56,752 bases of DNA, taken from Acidobacteriota bacterium (GTDB taxonomy: Bacteria > Actinomycetota > Acidimicrobiia > Acidimicrobiales > RAAP-2). The position numbers were made by a program, and so were the translations under genes. Location of the stretch: the NCBI GenBank assembly GCA_018971185.1, contig JAGXBH010000011.1, positions 1 to 56,752 on the forward strand, in the 5' to 3' direction. This document shows positions 16,110-24,594 of the stretch, in pieces. Position 1 is the first letter of the stretch, and each line of letters opens with the position of its first letter. The notes under the pieces were generated by a model, which saw only the letters and a list, made by a program, of their open reading frames with translations, ran no database searches and was not told the origin of the DNA.

Positions 16110-16388
16110 ATGAATGATGAAACGACACCACGTGGTTGGATCGACGACGACGAGCTGGCGGCGATGGCCCTGGGGGCGGATCCGAACCCCGTCATCGACC
16201 CCGACCAGCCACCGTGGAGCGCGGTGGGACACGACGTCGCGCTGCTGCCCGGTTGGTACATGGCGCCGCTCTCGGGTACCCGACGCGGCACCGCCGCGAA
16301 GGTGACGATCGGCGTCATCATCGCGAGCTTCGTGGTCATCAACGCCCTGGGGCTCTGCGTGACCTACGGGTGGGTCACCGTGGCTTAG
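16110..16388 (+). CDS. Small membrane protein of unknown function
   Basis: A 92-residue protein with an acidic, proline-rich N-terminal half (WIDDDELAAMALGADPNP) and one C-terminal transmembrane helix (about residues 64-86, VTIGVIIASFVVINALGLCV). GAGGAAGGTG precedes the ATG. It follows the RraA gene by 57 bases on the same strand. The layout suggests a single-span protein with the long part on one side of the membrane. I do not recognise a family. Confidence 0.6.
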   Translation: MNDETTPRGWIDDDELAAMALGADPNPVIDPDQPPWSAVGHDVALLPGWYMAPLSGTRRGTAAKVTIGVIIASFVVINALGLCVTYGWVTVA

Positions 16389-16424
16389 GGGACCGTGAGC
16401 GCCACGACGTCGGGCCCTCGCGCT

Positions 16425-17192
16425 TCAGATGGTCGGTGACATCCCGCCATCGACACTGATTCCCACGCCCGTGACGTAGCTCGACCGTGGCGAGAGCAGG
16501 AATGCGGCCACATCGGCGAACTCGCTCGAGCGGCCGAAGCGGCCCAGGGGGATGTTCGCGTTGCGCGCGGACTGGGCGTAGAAGTCCTCCAGGCGCTGGC
16601 CGGTCGCCGCGGCGCGCCGGACCCACTGACCCGACTCGATGAGTCCGATGAGGATGGCGTTGACCCGGATGCCCAGGGGCGCCACTTCGTTGGCCAGTGC
16701 CTTGGTGAAGGCGAGTCCCGCCGCTCGCGAGACCGAGGTGGGCGTCGATCCCGCCGGCGGAGTGCGCGCCGACACCGCCAGCACGTTGACGATCGCCCCC
16801 GCGTCGACGCGCAGGTGCTCCAGCGACGCGCGCGAGATCCGCAGCGCCGCCATCACCTTCAGCTCGTAGTCCTCGCGCCACTGGTCGTCCGACGCGGTGG
16901 CGATGCTCGTCGAGGCGGCGCGACCGGCGTTGTTCACCAGTCCGTCGAGGCGTCCGAAACGCTCGAGGGTCGCCTCGAGGAACATGTCGCAGTCGACCGC
17001 GCTCGTGACGTCCGCCTGGACGCAGAGGGCTCGCGCGCCCAGTGTCTCCTGCGCCGAGGCGAGTCGCTGCTCGTCGCGGCCGCAGACCGCGACGTTGGCG
17101 CCTTCGTCGATGAGCAGTCGGGCGAGCGCCAGTCCCAGTCCGTCGGTGCCACCCGTGATCGCGACGGTACGGTTCTTCATCTCCAAGTCCAT
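16425..17192 (-). CDS. SDR-family oxidoreductase
   Basis: A 255-residue classical short-chain dehydrogenase/reductase. The nucleotide-binding motif is TGGTDGLGLALA at the N-terminus and NNAG follows at about residue 88. The usual Y-x-x-x-K catalytic pair is not obvious: the region after VNVLAVSARTPPAG reads STPTSVSRAAGLAFTKA, where Tyr and Lys are replaced. Either it is a divergent or inactive member or it uses other residues. The C-terminus (SSYVTGVGISVDGGMSPTI) is typical. A TAGGAT -10 ends six bases before the ATG, so it is probably leaderless. Substrate unknown. Confidence 0.82.
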   Translation of the reverse strand: MDLEMKNRTVAITGGTDGLGLALARLLIDEGANVAVCGRDEQRLASAQETLGARALCVQADVTSAVDCDMFLEATLERFGRLDGLVNNAGRAASTSIATASDDQWREDYELKVMAALRISRASLEHLRVDAGAIVNVLAVSARTPPAGSTPTSVSRAAGLAFTKALANEVAPLGIRVNAILIGLIESGQWVRRAAATGQRLEDFYAQSARNANIPLGRFGRSSEFADVAAFLLSPRSSYVTGVGISVDGGMSPTI

Positions 17193-17198
17193 GACGCC

Positions 17199-17204
17199 AT
17201 CCTA
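17199..17204 (-). promoter_or_regulatory. -10 box of leaderless promoter (SDR gene)
   Basis: TAGGAT on the minus strand, six bases before the ATG at 17192. No ribosome-binding site between. Confidence 0.5.
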
Positions 17205-17220
17205 GGAACGAGGCGACCCC

Positions 17221-18066
17221 TCAGTGCGTGCGACGCATCGTCACCACTACGCCGAGCTGGGTGGACTGGGGACCCTGGTAGATGCCCTTCAAGGGGGCGA
17301 CGTCGTCGTAATCGCGACCGAAGCCCACGATGATGTGCCGTTGGGTCTCTCGAATCGCGTTGGTGGGGTCGATCCCCGTCCACGACCCCGAGAAGTACTC
17401 CACCCACGCGTGGCTCTGGCCCTCGACGACGTCGTCGATCACCGGATCGGCCGTCGGATAGAGGTAGCCCGACACGTATCGCGCGGGGATGCCCATCGCG
17501 CGTAGTAGCCCGATCGTGACATGGGTGATGTCCTGGCAGACGCCCTTTCGTCGGTCCCAGGCCTCTTGTGCGGTGGCCGACACCGACGTCGCTCCGGGCA
17601 CGTAGGAGACCTCGTCACGCACGAAGGACGAGACCGCCTCGACGCACTCGTGCACGTCACCTCGATCTCGCCACCCCCGGACCTCGTCGACGAGCCCGTC
17701 GACCAGCGCGGTGCGCGCGGTGGGCCACAGATACTCCGAGAAGCGGTCCACGAGTCGTTCGCCACGCAGCTCGCGCCAATCCAGCGGCGCCACCAGTTGG
17801 GCGGCCCAACTCTCGACCTCCGAGACGGCCTCCACTTCGAGCCGAGGATGGGTCTCTTGGACGTCGAAGGAGGTCACGATCGTGCCGAAGTAGTCGACGT
17901 GGGTGCTCAGGGGGACCACGGGGCGCACCGCCACGCGCGACGACTGCACCTGCTGGGTGCCGAGGGACCGTGGCGTCATCCGCGCCTCGTTGTACGACGC
18001 CTTGGCCATGCCGTCGTAGTTGAAGCCCGTGTCGTGGCGGATCGAGAGGCCCAGGCGTCCGCTCAC
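17221..18066 (-). CDS. Transglutaminase-like cysteine protease-fold protein
   Basis: A 281-residue protein with an N-terminal beta domain usual in bacterial transglutaminase-like proteins and a C-terminal transglutaminase core. The catalytic triad is intact: Cys177 in RRKGVCQD, His220 in GQSHAWVEYF and Asp233 in GIDPTN. GTG 18066 is chosen because it overlaps the upstream stop as GTGA and has GAGGAGG before it. It is last gene of the ATP-grasp/alpha-E/transglutaminase operon. In this cassette the transglutaminase-like protein is thought to cleave or modify peptides made by the ATP-grasp partner (published genomic inference, not shown here). Confidence 0.85.
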   Translation of the reverse strand: MSGRLGLSIRHDTGFNYDGMAKASYNEARMTPRSLGTQQVQSSRVAVRPVVPLSTHVDYFGTIVTSFDVQETHPRLEVEAVSEVESWAAQLVAPLDWRELRGERLVDRFSEYLWPTARTALVDGLVDEVRGWRDRGDVHECVEAVSSFVRDEVSYVPGATSVSATAQEAWDRRKGVCQDITHVTIGLLRAMGIPARYVSGYLYPTADPVIDDVVEGQSHAWVEYFSGSWTGIDPTNAIRETQRHIIVGFGRDYDDVAPLKGIYQGPQSTQLGVVVTMRRTH

Positions 18067-19016
18067 AGCCCCTCCTCGAGGTTCCACGCGACGGCGTCCT
18101 CGTGTCGGAAGTAGCGATCAGTGACCGCATCGGTGACGCGAATACAGGTGGACTCGAGCATCTCGAGCAGTTCGCTCAGTTGATCGATCAACTGACGAGG
18201 GTCGATGAACTCGAGCGTGCCGCGAGCACGAGCGAGCGCCTGGCGTGCGACGTCACCGGTGCTGATGCGTGGGGACGCCGGCTGGATCTCGACGAGGCAC
18301 TCGTCAGCCAGGTTCAACGAGTACAGCACGGACCGAGGGAACAACCGGTCGAGCATCAAGAACGCCGCGACGCCACTCGCGTCGTTGATCTCTCGCGTGT
18401 GACGCATGAAGGCCTCCATCGCTCCCGACGCGCGCAGGAACGCCATCCAATCCGGCGCGTTCTCGTCGCTCACCACGCGTCCACGCAGCAGTCGCGCGGT
18501 CATATCGATGCGCTCGAGGTTCCGACCGAGCACGAGGAATCGCCATCCGTCATCGTGGCTCAACGTCACGTCGGTGAGACCCGCCAACAGCGAGGTGCGC
18601 TCGCGGACGTATTGCAGATAGGTCGAGGGGCCGAGCTGACGAGCCGTGGCCGCACGCTGGGGCAGTTCGTTGCGGGTGGTGTTGAGCGCCACCCACATCT
18701 CCGAGGAGATGTAGTCGCGGCTCCGGCGCGAGTTCTCGTAGGCGCCATTGAGGGCGCCGGCGATCGAGTTGGGACTCTCGATGTCGTAGACGATGGTCTG
18801 CAGAGTGTCCACGACGCGCAGGCGCTCGACCTCCGCCGCGATACCCAAGATGGAGTAGAGGGAGCGACACGTCGCGCTCTCGTCGTTGAACGGGTCCTCG
18901 ACCATCCGGTGGACGTAGGAGTCGACGATCCGCGCGGTGTCGTCGGCGCGCTCGACGTATCGACCGATCCAGAAGAGGGACTCGGCCAGGCGCGAGAGCA
19001 TTCCCCGCTCGCTCAC
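18063..19016 (-). CDS. Alpha-E domain protein
   Basis: A 317-residue all-helical alpha-E protein, recognised by the start LSRLAESLFWIGRYVERADDTARI and internal ERTSLLAG and FLVLGRNLERIDMTARLL. Function is unknown; it is always found with the circularly permuted ATP-grasp protein and a transglutaminase. GTG 19016 has GAGG five bases before it and lies eight bases after the upstream stop; ATG 19001 is an alternative giving the form most homologues have. It overlaps the transglutaminase start by four bases. Confidence 0.85.
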   Translation of the reverse strand: MSERGMLSRLAESLFWIGRYVERADDTARIVDSYVHRMVEDPFNDESATCRSLYSILGIAAEVERLRVVDTLQTIVYDIESPNSIAGALNGAYENSRRSRDYISSEMWVALNTTRNELPQRAATARQLGPSTYLQYVRERTSLLAGLTDVTLSHDDGWRFLVLGRNLERIDMTARLLRGRVVSDENAPDWMAFLRASGAMEAFMRHTREINDASGVAAFLMLDRLFPRSVLYSLNLADECLVEIQPASPRISTGDVARQALARARGTLEFIDPRQLIDQLSELLEMLESTCIRVTDAVTDRYFRHEDAVAWNLEEGL

Positions 19017-19023
19017 CGCCGCC

Positions 19024-20559
19024 TCATTGCTCGCCCCGGGGCTCGACGAACTCGTCGTTCTGACGAGGCGGCGGCGGGTAGCGCCGAGGACGATGGCTCG
19101 CTGGCGGGACGGCCCCGCGGAAGCCGACGGCCTCGTCATTGAGGACCCACGTGTCCTTCGAGCCACCCCCGCGCGAGGAGTTCACGATGAGCTCACCCTC
19201 GCCGAGCGCGACACGCGTGAGTCCACCCGGTAGCACCCAGACCTCGTCGCCGTCGTTCACCGCGAAGGGCCGCAGATCGACGTGGCGCGGCGCGATGGTG
19301 TCGCCCACGAACGTCGGATGGGTCGACAGGGCGACCGGTCGTTGGGCGATGTAGCGGCGCGGCGCGGCGGAGATGGCCTTGCGCAGTGAGCGCAGCTCCG
19401 CCTTCGTCGCGTGAGGGCCGATGACGATGCCCTTGCCGCCCGACCCGTCCACCGGCTTGATCACGTAGTCCGCGAGGGAGCCCAGGACCTCGGTGCGCGC
19501 CTCCTCGTCCTCGAGGCGCAGCGTCTCGACGTTATCGAGTAGCGGCTTCTCGCCGAGGTAGAAGCGGATGAACTCGGGCACGTAGGTGTACACCAGCTTG
19601 TCGTCGGCGACGCCGTTACCCACGCCATTGGAGATGACGACGTTGCCCGCGCGCGCGGCGTTGATCAATCCCGCCACGCCGATCACCGAGTCGGGACGGA
19701 ACTGCAGGGGATCGAGCCAGTCGTCGTCGACGCGTCGATAGATGACGTGAACGGCGCGTTCGCCGTTGGTGGTGCGCATGTAGACGTGGTTCGATCTACA
19801 CACCAGGTCGCGACCCTCGACCAGTTCCACTCCCATCATTCGCGCGAGGAGCACGTGCTCGAAGTACGCCGCGTTGTGCACACCCGGACTCAGCACCACG
19901 ATGACCGGGTCGTCGGCCGTGCGCGGCGCCGCGGCGAGCAGCGCCGCGAAGAGTCGTGAGGGGTAGGCGTCCACCGGGTGCACCCGGTGGTCGGAGAAGA
20001 GTGACGAGAACGTCTGGGTCATGGCGCGACGATTCTCGATCACGTAACTCACACCCGAGGGGATGCGCACGTTGTCCTCCAGCACGCAGAAGTTGCCGTG
20101 CTCGTCGCGGATCACGTCGATTCCCGCCACCGTGATCCGTACGCCGTTGGGCGCGGTCACACCCGAGGCCGCCCGACAGAAGTGAGGGCTCGAGGTGATG
20201 ACTGCTCGCGGCATGAGCCCCTCGTCGAAGATTCTCCCCGCCCCGTAGACGTCATCGAGGAAGGCCTCCAGAGCCCTCACCCGCTGCGCGATCCCCCGCG
20301 AGAGGCGGTCCCATTCGAGGGCGCCGAGGATGCGCGGGACGAGGTCGAGCGGGAACGGCCGCTCCTCCCCGCTATGGGCGAAGGTCACCCCGCGATCGAT
20401 GAAAGTACGCGAGAGCTGCTCCGAACGCTGACGCAACTCTTGGGGCTGATAGGCGTTCAGGTCGGCGAGGAGTCGCTCGTAGAGGGGACGGGCGACCCCG
20501 GGGGCGGAGAACATCTCGTTCCAAGCACCCGACACGTCTCGCTCGAAGGCGACTCCCAT
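19024..20559 (-). CDS. Circularly permuted ATP-grasp protein
   Basis: A 511-residue ATP-grasp enzyme of the circularly permuted type 2 family (old DUF404/DUF407). Family blocks are FIDRGVTFAHSGEERPFPLD, VLEDNVRIPSGVSYVIENR, NGVGNGVADDKLVYTYVPE, YVIKPVDGSGGKGIVIGP (ATP-binding loop) and RHVDLRPFAV. The C-terminus adds a Pro/Arg-rich tail (PPASHRPRRYPPPPRQN). ATP-grasp enzymes form amide bonds through an acyl phosphate, so a peptide or amide ligase role is expected. ATG 20559 is preferred over GTG 20565 because TAGGTT ends six bases before it. First gene of a three-gene operon. Confidence 0.87.
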   Translation of the reverse strand: MGVAFERDVSGAWNEMFSAPGVARPLYERLLADLNAYQPQELRQRSEQLSRTFIDRGVTFAHSGEERPFPLDLVPRILGALEWDRLSRGIAQRVRALEAFLDDVYGAGRIFDEGLMPRAVITSSPHFCRAASGVTAPNGVRITVAGIDVIRDEHGNFCVLEDNVRIPSGVSYVIENRRAMTQTFSSLFSDHRVHPVDAYPSRLFAALLAAAPRTADDPVIVVLSPGVHNAAYFEHVLLARMMGVELVEGRDLVCRSNHVYMRTTNGERAVHVIYRRVDDDWLDPLQFRPDSVIGVAGLINAARAGNVVISNGVGNGVADDKLVYTYVPEFIRFYLGEKPLLDNVETLRLEDEEARTEVLGSLADYVIKPVDGSGGKGIVIGPHATKAELRSLRKAISAAPRRYIAQRPVALSTHPTFVGDTIAPRHVDLRPFAVNDGDEVWVLPGGLTRVALGEGELIVNSSRGGGSKDTWVLNDEAVGFRGAVPPASHRPRRYPPPPRQNDEFVEPRGEQ

Positions 20560-20565
20560 TCCCAC

Positions 20566-20571
20566 AACCTA
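20566..20571 (-). promoter_or_regulatory. -10 box of leaderless promoter (ATP-grasp operon)
   Basis: TAGGTT on the minus strand, six bases before ATG 20559. This position decides the start in favour of ATG 20559 over the in-frame GTG directly after the box. Confidence 0.45.
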
Positions 20572-20627
20572 CGTCGCCAATGTGTACGGAGCATTTCTCC
20601 GCGGTAACGACGGTGTGTCCAGGACCC

Positions 20628-21392
20628 TCAGTCCATGAAGGCGCCGCCGTTGACCGAGATGGACTCGCCGGTGAGGAACGCCGCGTCGTCCGAGGCCAGG
20701 AACGCCACGACCTTGGCCACGTCCTCGGGCGTCTGCAGTCTCGCGAGGGGCGTGTCGTCGATCCACATCTGCCTCACCGTGTCCGGGTCGGTGCCGCGCA
20801 GGGACGCCTCCCAAGCCAGTTCGCGACTCTGCATGGGGGTCGCGACGAAACCCGGGCACACCGAGTTCACCCGGATCCCGTAGGGGGCCAGTTCGAAGGC
20901 CATCGCCTGGGTGAGTCCGAGCACCGCGAACTTGCTCGCCACGTAGTCCGAGAGGTACGGCACGCCACCCTGCTTGGCCGCCATCGACGCGGTGTTGATG
21001 ATGCGCCCGGCCGTGCCCAGGGCGATCATGGCGCGCGCCGCCGATTGTCCGCAGTAGAACACGCCGTAGGTGTTGACCTCGAAGGTCCGTCGCAGGTCCG
21101 CGGGTGCGACGTCGACGAACGGCTGCATCTTGGAGATGCCGGCGTTCGAGACCCACACGTCGAGACGTCCGTGCGCGTCGACGGTGCGTCGGACGAACTC
21201 GTCACACGCCGCGGGATCGGTGACGTCGAGGGTTGCGGACTCGGCGCTGGCCACGGCACTCGCGGTAGTGGCGGCGGCGTCCGCGTCGACGTCGGTGACG
21301 ATGACGTGGAAACCGCGGCGTCCGAGCTCCACGGCGATGGCCGCTCCGATCCCTGACCCGGCTCCGGTGACGACGACGAGGGGAAGTTTCAC
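20628..21392 (-). CDS. SDR-family dehydrogenase in the DeoR operon
   Basis: A 254-residue classical SDR with TGAGSGIGAAIA cofactor motif, an Asp at the end of the second strand (VTDVDAD, favouring NAD(H)), NAG at about residue 90, the catalytic Ser in NTASMAAKQ and the Y-x-x-x-K pair in DYVASKFA. Its GTG start overlaps the kinase stop as GTGA. SDRs next to FGGY kinases often oxidise a polyol to the ketose that the kinase then phosphorylates, for example arabitol, xylitol or ribitol. Here that is inference. It is the last gene of the deoR-btpA-kinase-SDR operon. Confidence 0.85.
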   Translation of the reverse strand: MKLPLVVVTGAGSGIGAAIAVELGRRGFHVIVTDVDADAAATTASAVASAESATLDVTDPAACDEFVRRTVDAHGRLDVWVSNAGISKMQPFVDVAPADLRRTFEVNTYGVFYCGQSAARAMIALGTAGRIINTASMAAKQGGVPYLSDYVASKFAVLGLTQAMAFELAPYGIRVNSVCPGFVATPMQSRELAWEASLRGTDPDTVRQMWIDDTPLARLQTPEDVAKVVAFLASDDAAFLTGESISVNGGAFMD

Positions 21393-22879
21393 AAGGGGCT
21401 CCTAGCGATCGAGTGTGAGATGGGCGCGCTCGCGGCGCTCAGTTGACGGAACTGCTGATAGCGCTCCTCGTAGACGGCGATGTTCTCGGGACGCGGAGAG
21501 ATGACCTCGCCCTTCTCGAGCGAGCCGATCACGTAGTTCCAGTCGTGGATCAGGCCCGTGCCGATTCCCGCGATCACGGCGGCTCCGTAGGACGCACCGG
21601 GGTGGTTGAAGACCGAGATGAGGTCGCGATGCAACACGTCGGCCAGGATCTCGCGCCAGAGTCGCGAGCGCGAACCGCCGTTGGTGACGCGAACGTCACC
21701 GAGGGTCAGCCCCCCTTCCACGAAGACGTCCACGTGCGCCTTGAACCCGTAGGCGATCCCCTCGAGGAACGAGCGATGCACGTCGCCCCGGGTGGTCCCG
21801 AGGTGCAGTCCCGCGATGAGGCCACGCAGGTCGGGGTCGTGCAGCGGCGTCTTCTCACCGAGGAAGTACGGCAGCGACACCAGGGCGCCGGGCCGGGACC
21901 CTCGGGCCTCCTCGTCGAGGGTGTCGAGGGCCACTCCCCCGAAGAGCGCCTGCTCCCAGCGCAGGACCGACCCACTGGTCGCCATGCACCCGTTGGGTAG
22001 CCACGTGCCCGGGATCGGGTGGGCGTCAAGATACAGTCGCCGGTCCAGGAAGACCTTCTTCGACACCGCGAGGATGTCGCCCGCCCCGCCGAGCTTGATC
22101 AGCGTGTCGCCGGTCTTCACCAAACCGGCGCCGTAGGCCGACAACACGTGGTCGGCGCCGCCCACCACGATGGGAGTGCCCGCGACCAGTCCGCTGGCCC
22201 GGGCCGCGTCGGCCGACACCTCGCCGACGACGCTGCCCGGCCGACGCACGGGCAACGACGCGGGCCAGGCGATCCGGGTGGCGTCAGGCACCGAATCGAG
22301 TGGGCGAAGATCGAGATCGTAGAGGCCGCTCTCGAGGGCCCAGTTCTGCTCCACGTGCGCTTCGGCGCCGAACTGACGAGCGAGCCAGTCGTATGAACCC
22401 TGCACGCTGGCGGTGCGGGACCATACCGCTGGCTCGCTTCTCGCCAGCCACAGCACCGTCGGGGAGACGGATTGTTGCGACAGCACCGAACCGGTGAGTC
22501 GCAGGAGGTCGAGGTGCTCCAACGCTCGTTGCAGTTCACCTATCTCATCGGTCGCTCGCGCGTCGTTCTGGAGGATGGCGCGACGCAGCGGCACCCCCCT
22601 CTCGTCGCAGACCACGACGGCTGGCACCATGCCCGCGACCGCGACGGCGGACACGTCAGACGCCACGGCGCCCGACTCGGCGAGGAGGCGAGCGATGACC
22701 TCACACGTCGCCGTCCACCACTCAGCCGGATCGGCCTCCGCCCATCCGGGGTGATCGCTGAAGAGGGCGACGTCGCGCGCCGCGCTCTGGACGATGCCGC
22801 GTTCGGGACTGACCAGCGTCGCCTTCACCGCCGAGGATCCCAGGTCGATGCCGAGGAGGAGCGGTCCGAGTTCAGACAC
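21389..22879 (-). CDS. FGGY-family carbohydrate kinase (xylulokinase-like)
   Basis: A 496-residue sugar kinase with the two ASKHA domains of the FGGY family. The phosphate-1 loop is LLGIDLGSSAVKATLV at the N-terminus; VGGADHVLSAYGAGLV and GGAGDILA form the middle; VTNGGSRSRLWREILADVL is the adenosine motif near residue 410. Overall it resembles xylulokinase and related pentulose or hexulose kinases more than glycerol kinase. It would phosphorylate a ketose made by the neighbouring SDR (inference). Its GTG start overlaps the btpA-like stop by eight bases, so the genes are coupled. Confidence 0.85.
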   Translation of the reverse strand: MSELGPLLLGIDLGSSAVKATLVSPERGIVQSAARDVALFSDHPGWAEADPAEWWTATCEVIARLLAESGAVASDVSAVAVAGMVPAVVVCDERGVPLRRAILQNDARATDEIGELQRALEHLDLLRLTGSVLSQQSVSPTVLWLARSEPAVWSRTASVQGSYDWLARQFGAEAHVEQNWALESGLYDLDLRPLDSVPDATRIAWPASLPVRRPGSVVGEVSADAARASGLVAGTPIVVGGADHVLSAYGAGLVKTGDTLIKLGGAGDILAVSKKVFLDRRLYLDAHPIPGTWLPNGCMATSGSVLRWEQALFGGVALDTLDEEARGSRPGALVSLPYFLGEKTPLHDPDLRGLIAGLHLGTTRGDVHRSFLEGIAYGFKAHVDVFVEGGLTLGDVRVTNGGSRSRLWREILADVLHRDLISVFNHPGASYGAAVIAGIGTGLIHDWNYVIGSLEKGEVISPRPENIAVYEERYQQFRQLSAASAPISHSIARSPL

Positions 22880-23675
22880 TGCGCGCCGCGTCGATGAAGC
22901 GCTTGACGCGGTCGGGATCGACCTCGTTCCAGGTGTAGCCGTCGCGCTTCAGGTCGGATCCCACGATGCAGCCGTCGGCGAACTTGAGGTACTGGGCGAT
23001 GGTGGCGGCCTTGGCGCCAGTGTTGAGCAGGACGGGCACCTTCGGGTCCACGGCCTCGCGGACGTCCGCCACGGTCTGGACGTCGGGCTCGGCGCCCGCC
23101 ATGGGCCCCGAGACCAAGATGACGTCGGCCAGGCTCGACACCACCGTCGAGCGGGCCATCTGCGCCGCGGTCCGCTTGCCGATGGGCGAGGCGAACTCCG
23201 GCGTGATGTTGGCGAAGACGGCGAGGTCCTCCCGTCCGAAGTTGCGCCGATCGCGCAGCAGTCGCGCGGCGTCGGGGTGCCAGGGACCCATGTCCGACTC
23301 CCACGAGCCGTTGATCACCTCGCGCATGAAGGACGCGCCCGAACCCACCGCGATGGCGAGGGCGCACTGGGCGTCCCAGAGGTAATCGACGCCGAAGGGG
23401 CGGTCGTCCGGCTTGCACTCGGTGGCGACGCGCGTCATCGTCGCGGAGGCCTCGAGGCCCGCGTGGAGCTGGTACGGTCGGTCGCCCTCGTTGCAGAAGA
23501 GTACGGCGTCGAAGCCGCCCTCGAGCAAGACCTCCGTGTCGCGCTTGACCTGATCGATCAGACCCTCGACCCCGGCGGCGGCGTCGAACAGCGGCGTCCC
23601 CGGCAGCGGGGGCACGTGCGCCATGGCGATAAGTGGCTTGTCGATCCCGGGGAAGATAGTGCGAAAACGCGACAT
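22872..23675 (-). CDS. BtpA/SgcQ-family TIM-barrel protein
   Basis: A 267-residue protein of the BtpA/SgcQ family, predicted phosphate-binding TIM barrels. Family marks are AMAHVPPLPGTPLFD, DAVLFCNEGDRPYQ, SGASFMREVINGSWESDMG, and the C-terminal LNTGAKAATIAQYLKFADGCIVGSDLKRDG. The Cyanobacterial BtpA name reflects an effect on photosystem I, but homologues in sugar operons such as sgc are thought to act on sugar phosphates, probably as aldolases or epimerases. AAGGAG lies eight bases before the ATG, which shares one base with the deoR stop. Confidence 0.82.
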   Translation of the reverse strand: MSRFRTIFPGIDKPLIAMAHVPPLPGTPLFDAAAGVEGLIDQVKRDTEVLLEGGFDAVLFCNEGDRPYQLHAGLEASATMTRVATECKPDDRPFGVDYLWDAQCALAIAVGSGASFMREVINGSWESDMGPWHPDAARLLRDRRNFGREDLAVFANITPEFASPIGKRTAAQMARSTVVSSLADVILVSGPMAGAEPDVQTVADVREAVDPKVPVLLNTGAKAATIAQYLKFADGCIVGSDLKRDGYTWNEVDPDRVKRFIDAARSV

Positions 23676-24460
23676 CAGTGTGGCTCCTTCTCTTGTGACA
23701 CGACGTGCAGGACGTCGACGTCCTGCTCTCGGATGTGCCGCACCCCCGGATGGTGGGGGGCGGCGTCGGTGATGAGCACGTCGACGGAGTGGATCGGCGC
23801 GAAGGTCACGAGGGCGACCCGTCCGATCTTCGACTCGTCGGCGAGCACGATGACGCGACGACCATTGGCGATGGCCGCGCGCTTGACGTCGGCATCGTCG
23901 AGGTTGTACTCGGTCAGTCCCTTGTCGTCGCTGATTCCGGCCACGCCCATGAAGAGCGCATCGAAGTTGAGGTCGGCGAAGGAGAATTGCGCCCGCGGTC
24001 CGATCAGGCTCATCTCGCCCTGTCGAATCACGCCGCCGGTGACGATGGTCTTGACGGCGGGCTTCGTCGAGAGTTCCATGGCGATGAGCAGAGAACTCGT
24101 GATCGCCGTGATGGGCAGGTCAGCGGGGATGGCCTTGGCCATCTCGTGGGTCGTCGTTCCCACATCGAGGAAGACCGTCTCGTTCTCCCGGAGCATCGCG
24201 GCGGCCGCGGCCCCGATGGAACGCTTGGCGTCAGACGACTGGGCCGCCCGTAGGAGGATGGGCGGCTCGAAGGAACGACTCTGCACCGAGATCGCGCCAC
24301 CCCTGGCCCGACGGGCCAGTCCTTCCGCCTCGAGCAGGTCCAGGTCGCGTCGGATGGTCATCTCCGACGTGCCGAAGGTCGCCGCGAGCTCCACGATGGA
24401 CGCCTCGCCCTGGATCCGTAGGCGCTCGGCGATCGTTGAGCGGCGGGTCTTGGAATCCAC
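23675..24460 (-). CDS. DeoR/GlpR-family sugar-phosphate-responsive repressor
   Basis: A 261-residue regulator. The N-terminal winged helix reads IAERLRIQGEASIVELAATFGTSEMTIRRDLDLLEAEG, the classical DeoR signature, and the C-terminal DeoR sensor domain includes VFLDVGTTTHEMAKAI and FMGVAGISDDKGLTEYN, the phosphosugar-binding loops. GTG 24460 is chosen because a TACGAT -10 occupies 24473-24468, so any start further upstream (ATG 24469, or 24496) would lie before the transcript. Two operators overlap its promoter, so it controls itself. The same operator pair precedes the ABC/hexosaminidase operon at 32.7 kb. Confidence 0.87.
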   Translation of the reverse strand: MDSKTRRSTIAERLRIQGEASIVELAATFGTSEMTIRRDLDLLEAEGLARRARGGAISVQSRSFEPPILLRAAQSSDAKRSIGAAAAAMLRENETVFLDVGTTTHEMAKAIPADLPITAITSSLLIAMELSTKPAVKTIVTGGVIRQGEMSLIGPRAQFSFADLNFDALFMGVAGISDDKGLTEYNLDDADVKRAAIANGRRVIVLADESKIGRVALVTFAPIHSVDVLITDAAPHHPGVRHIREQDVDVLHVVSQEKEPH

Positions 24461-24467
24461 GAGAGAC

Positions 24468-24496
24468 ATCGTATGTGAATTTTTCACACAAATCAA
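24468..24496 (-). promoter_or_regulatory. Promoter of the deoR-btpA-kinase-SDR operon
   Basis: Minus strand: TTGATT (24496-24491), a 17-base spacer and TACGAT (24473-24468). The transcript would begin about 24461, at the GTG start, so the message is leaderless. Operator A fills the spacer exactly as in the promoter at 32731-32759. Confidence 0.65.
24474..24488. promoter_or_regulatory. DeoR operator A (autoregulation)
   Basis: TGTGAA-TTT-TTCACA, a perfect 15-bp dyad between -35 and -10 of the deoR promoter. Its partner site lies 31 bp away centre to centre. The same arrangement recurs at 32737-32783. Confidence 0.72.
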
Positions 24497-24504
24497 TCAA
24501 CTAT

Positions 24505-24519
24505 TGAGAATATTTCACA
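24505..24519. promoter_or_regulatory. DeoR operator B (upstream site)
   Basis: TGAGAA-TAT-TTCACA, one mismatch from a perfect dyad, upstream of the -35. The same TGAGAA variant is found at the matching position (32769-32783) of the ABC operon, which argues for conserved function rather than chance. Confidence 0.68.
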
Positions 24520-24579
24520 CCAAAGGTCCCTGAAGTCACATCAAATGGAAGATTCGGGGCCCAAGCCAACAACAACCCC

Positions 24580-24594
24580 ACGGTGGATCACCGT
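24580..24594 (-). terminator. Hairpin at the end of the ABC/hexosaminidase operon
   Basis: ACGGTG-GAT-CACCGT, a perfect 6-bp stem with a 3-nt loop, abutting the acyltransferase stop, followed on the minus strand by a G/T-rich run (GGGGTTGTTGTTGG). It is a plausible intrinsic terminator between the two operons of the regulon. Confidence 0.45.
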
